Positions 5,076 to 6,840 of a stretch of DNA of 6,840 nt are shown here, piece by piece. The notes under the pieces were generated by a model. It did not search any database. It saw only the letters and a list, made by a program, of their open reading frames with translations, and was not told the DNA's origin. Positions within the stretch are counted from its first letter, which is position 1; each line of letters begins with the position of its first letter. Both the position numbers and the translations under genes were made by a program. Source of the DNA: Clostridiales bacterium (GTDB lineage: Bacteria > Bacillota > Clostridia > Christensenellales > Aristaeellaceae); contig JAAZAQ010000139.1 in the NCBI GenBank assembly GCA_012514225.1, positions 1 to 6,840 on the forward strand, in the 5' to 3' direction.

Positions 5076-6278
5076 CTACCGCCAGACCTGCCTCAGCACG
5101 CGCAGGGCGTTTTCCCCGATGACCTTTTTGATGTCGGCATCGGAGTAGCCCTTTTTGACCAGCCAGCGCAGCACGTTGTGGGAGGCCTCCGTCGGGTTCT
5201 CCAGCCCCTTCACGTAGGGGACCTCCTCGTATTCCGCCTGGCGGTTGCGCGTGTCGCCGGTGGCCAGGGACTTGGCGAAGAGATGGTGCAGCCCGACATG
5301 GTCGCCGTAGAGCCCGTCGGTGCCGAAGGAGACGTGGTCGATGCCCACGAGGTTGGCGATGTACTCGAAGTGCTCCATGAAGGAATCCAGGTCGTGGGTG
5401 TTGCGGGTCCGGGTCATGGTAGTGTGGGGGGCGGCCTCCACGCCCAGCACCCCGCCCTTGTCCGCCACGGCGCGCAGCAGCCCGTCCGGGCACAGGCGCT
5501 TGCTGTCCCAGAGCGCGCGGGCGCCGATGTGGCTGACAATCAGGGGCTTTTCGGAATATTCCGCGGCGTCCGTCGCCGTTTTGGGGCCGCAGTGGGAGGC
5601 GTCGATGAGCATGCCCACCTTGTTCATCCGGCGCACGGCTTCCTTGCCGAACCTGGTCAGCCCGCCGTCGTTGTCCTCCTTCAGGCCGCTGCCCAGGGCG
5701 TTGGATTCCGAGTAGGTGACGCCCATCATGCGCACGCCCAGGCCGTAGAGCACGTCGATGCGGTCCAGCTCGTTCTCGATCGGCGCGGCGCCTTCCAGCA
5801 CCGGCACCCAGGCGATGCGGCCTTCCCGGTGGGCGCGCAGGATATCCTCCACGCCCTTGCCCTGGATGAGGAAGTCCTGGTGGTGCAGGTCGCACAGGCG
5901 GTGCCCCAGGTCGACGACGACGTCCTCGAACTTCCACCCGCCGTTGGACACGATGTGGCAGGTGCCGTCCATGAGGTTGTCGAACACGCAGTCCAGCAGG
6001 CTTTTGGAGAGCGCCTCGTAGTCGCAGCTTTCCCGGCCCAGGCGGTCCATCTCCGGCATCTGCGAGATGTCCGCGGGCGTGAGGGTGGGATGCTCGTGCA
6101 GGGCGATGAAGACGCTCTCCCGGGCCAGGCGCGCCGCGCGCTCCTCCTGCGCCGCCGACAGCGGCAGCAGGTAGAAGCCGGCCCAGTCCCAGCGCGTGAG
6201 GGGGAAGGCCTTGTAATCCTCCCCCGGCGTCAGGTAGTCGTACGCCTTGTAGCCGCGGTACGCAGTCTTGATGCCCAT
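5076..6278 (-). CDS. Membrane dipeptidase-type (peptidase M19) metallopeptidase
   Basis: This 400-residue protein belongs to the M19 (renal/membrane dipeptidase) family, binuclear zinc enzymes that split dipeptides, including those with a C-terminal D-residue. Visible metal and active-site positions are HEH (His61, His63), Glu162 in VLEGAAPI, His229 in DASHC, His250 in VSHIGAR and Asp321 in FGTDG. The C-terminus (GLENPTEASHN..., then GYSDADIKKVIGENALRVLRQVW) is typical. The first motif is HxH, whereas classical members have HxD. About 60 residues precede it, longer than usual. No signal peptide is visible despite the family name, so it is probably cytoplasmic. The ATG at 6278 is chosen because AAGGA (6288-6284) sits 5 nt upstream; an alternative in-frame TTG at 6293 has no comparable site. 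It follows the binding-protein gene by 65 bp, consistent with hydrolysis of imported peptides. Confidence 0.87.
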   Translation of the reverse strand: MGIKTAYRGYKAYDYLTPGEDYKAFPLTRWDWAGFYLLPLSAAQEERAARLARESVFIALHEHPTLTPADISQMPEMDRLGRESCDYEALSKSLLDCVFDNLMDGTCHIVSNGGWKFEDVVVDLGHRLCDLHHQDFLIQGKGVEDILRAHREGRIAWVPVLEGAAPIENELDRIDVLYGLGVRMMGVTYSESNALGSGLKEDNDGGLTRFGKEAVRRMNKVGMLIDASHCGPKTATDAAEYSEKPLIVSHIGARALWDSKRLCPDGLLRAVADKGGVLGVEAAPHTTMTRTRNTHDLDSFMEHFEYIANLVGIDHVSFGTDGLYGDHVGLHHLFAKSLATGDTRNRQAEYEEVPYVKGLENPTEASHNVLRWLVKKGYSDADIKKVIGENALRVLRQVWR

Positions 6279-6288
6279 ACGCTTCCTT
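6279..6288 (-). promoter_or_regulatory. Ribosome-binding site fixing the dipeptidase start
   Basis: On the minus strand AAGGAAG is followed by CGT and the ATG at 6278, which is good Shine-Dalgarno spacing. The open frame extends five codons further to a TTG at 6293, but that would place the Shine-Dalgarno inside the coding region. The start at 6278 is therefore preferred. Confidence 0.65.
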
Positions 6289-6302
6289 TTCAAACGGGTC
6301 CG

Positions 6303-6331
6303 CCGGGGCCGGCCGGCGCGGCCGGCCCCGG
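6303..6331 (-). other. 13-bp perfect intercistronic hairpin after the binding-protein gene
   Basis: Positions 6303-6315 and 6319-6331 are perfect inverse complements made only of G and C, around a 3-nt loop. On the minus strand the hairpin begins 12 nt after the stop codon of the solute-binding protein. No U-run follows directly, so it is not a standard intrinsic terminator. Such stems after binding-protein genes are known to protect the upstream message from 3' exonucleases and so raise binding-protein levels relative to downstream genes; that role here is inferred. Confidence 0.7.
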
Positions 6332-6343
6332 ATGGGAGGGGGG

Positions 6344-6840
6344 TTACTTCACGATTTTACGCACCTGCACCAGGTTCTTGGCGTCGCACAGGCCGTAGAG
6401 CCCCGGGGTCGCGCCCCAGCCCTCGAAGTTCTGCTTGGAGTAGCCGTAGGCGTTGACGCGGACGAAGACGTTGACCGTGGGCAGTTCCTTGACGAACAGC
6501 TTCTGGAATTCCATCATCATCTCGCGGCGCTTCTCGAAGCTGGGCTCGAGCTTGACGTCCATCAAGATTTTGTCGATGGCGTCGTTCTTGTACTCCATGA
6601 AGTTGAGGGTGGCGCTGGAGTAGTAGATGGCGTCCAGGCCGGTGTCCACGTCGTCGATGACACCCCACTCGATGTAGTTGATTTCGTAGGTCTTGCCCTT
6701 GGTCACGATTTCAGTGTAGGTGGCGGGCTCCACGATGGACAGGTTGATGGCGATGCCCGCCTCGGCGCAGTTGGCCTTGAAGATGTTGGCGATGGCGTCG
6801 ATGTTGTTGGTGTTGTTGCGGCAGGTGAGGGTGAAGGCCA
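6344..6840 (-). CDS. ABC transporter solute-binding protein, family 5 (DppA/OppA-like), C-terminal part
   Basis: The frame is open from the right edge to a TAA at 6346-6344 and shows 164 C-terminal residues; the start and signal peptide lie outside the window. The piece FTLTCRNNTNN...AIANIFKANCAEAGIAINLSIVEPATYTEIV matches the family-5 pattern in which a beta strand precedes a helix of the form aeaiqanLaeaGI, followed by a strand and a tyrosine-x-x helix. Next come a strand with WG and an acidic stretch, a long helix (LEPSFEKRREMMMEFQKLFV) and a short hydrophobic strand, the usual C-terminal lobe of peptide-binding proteins. Such proteins deliver peptides, nickel or other solutes to an ABC importer. 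Permease and ATPase genes would be expected upstream, beyond the right edge. A GTG at 6733 can be misread as a start, but the frame continues through it with family-like sequence. Confidence 0.8.
   Translation of the reverse strand, partial: AFTLTCRNNTNNIDAIANIFKANCAEAGIAINLSIVEPATYTEIVTKGKTYEINYIEWGVIDDVDTGLDAIYYSSATLNFMEYKNDAIDKILMDVKLEPSFEKRREMMMEFQKLFVKELPTVNVFVRVNAYGYSKQNFEGWGATPGLYGLCDAKNLVQVRKIVK

Noticed and set aside
6279..6293. TTG start for the dipeptidase five codons upstream
   Set aside because: The Shine-Dalgarno AAGGAAG would lie inside the coding region; spacing favours the ATG at 6278.
5178..6398. Plus-strand open frame of about 406 codons opposite the dipeptidase gene
   Set aside because: It is antisense to a well-supported M19 gene, runs across the intercistronic hairpin, and its translation shows no family motif.
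1..6840. CRISPR arrays, tRNA or rRNA genes, insertion sequences
   Set aside because: I saw no regularly spaced repeats, no tRNA cloverleaf or rRNA-like stretch, and no transposase or terminal inverted repeats with target duplications.

Overview
This is a very GC-rich bacterial window (roughly two-thirds G+C by eye, not counted). It holds one co-directional minus-strand gene cluster read from right to left. Strong Shine-Dalgarno sequences (AAGGAG, AAAGGAG, GGAGG), tight packing and a gene set devoted to peptides, acylated amino acids and racemisation suggest an amino-acid- or peptide-using, probably anaerobic bacterium such as a high-GC Clostridia or Synergistota member. That assignment is inference; nothing here fixes the taxon.

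In transcription order: (1) 6840-6344, the C-terminal 164 residues of a family-5 (DppA/OppA-like) ABC transporter solute-binding protein, cut by the window edge; (2) 6278-5076, an M19 membrane-dipeptidase-type metallopeptidase; (3) 4976-3363 and (4) 3352-1745, two tandem paralogous D-aminoacylase/N-acyl-D-amino-acid deacylase-type amidohydrolases separated by 10 bp; (5) 1603-845, an Asp/Glu/hydantoin racemase-family protein with both catalytic cysteines; (6) 845-279, an FMN nitroreductase-family oxidoreductase whose start overlaps the racemase stop. A strong intrinsic terminator at 222-256 closes the cluster. A promoter-like sequence and a possible start codon at position 22 suggest another minus-strand gene leaving the left edge.

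Taken together the genes read as a scavenging route. The binding protein would deliver a peptide or acylated amino acid, the dipeptidase would split dipeptides, the two deacylases would remove N-acyl groups (probably from D-amino acids), the racemase would convert the stereoisomer, and the flavoenzyme would perform an unknown redox step. None of the complete enzymes shows a signal peptide, so the chemistry is probably cytoplasmic. The substrate is not readable from the sequence.

The gaps between genes are structured. There is a 13-bp perfect hairpin after the binding-protein gene, tandem GC hairpins followed by seven U after the dipeptidase gene, and mutually exclusive hairpins plus a U-rich tract before the racemase gene. 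The cluster may therefore be transcribed with graded read-through rather than as one uniform message. The long plus-strand open frames are high-GC shadows of these genes and are not annotated.
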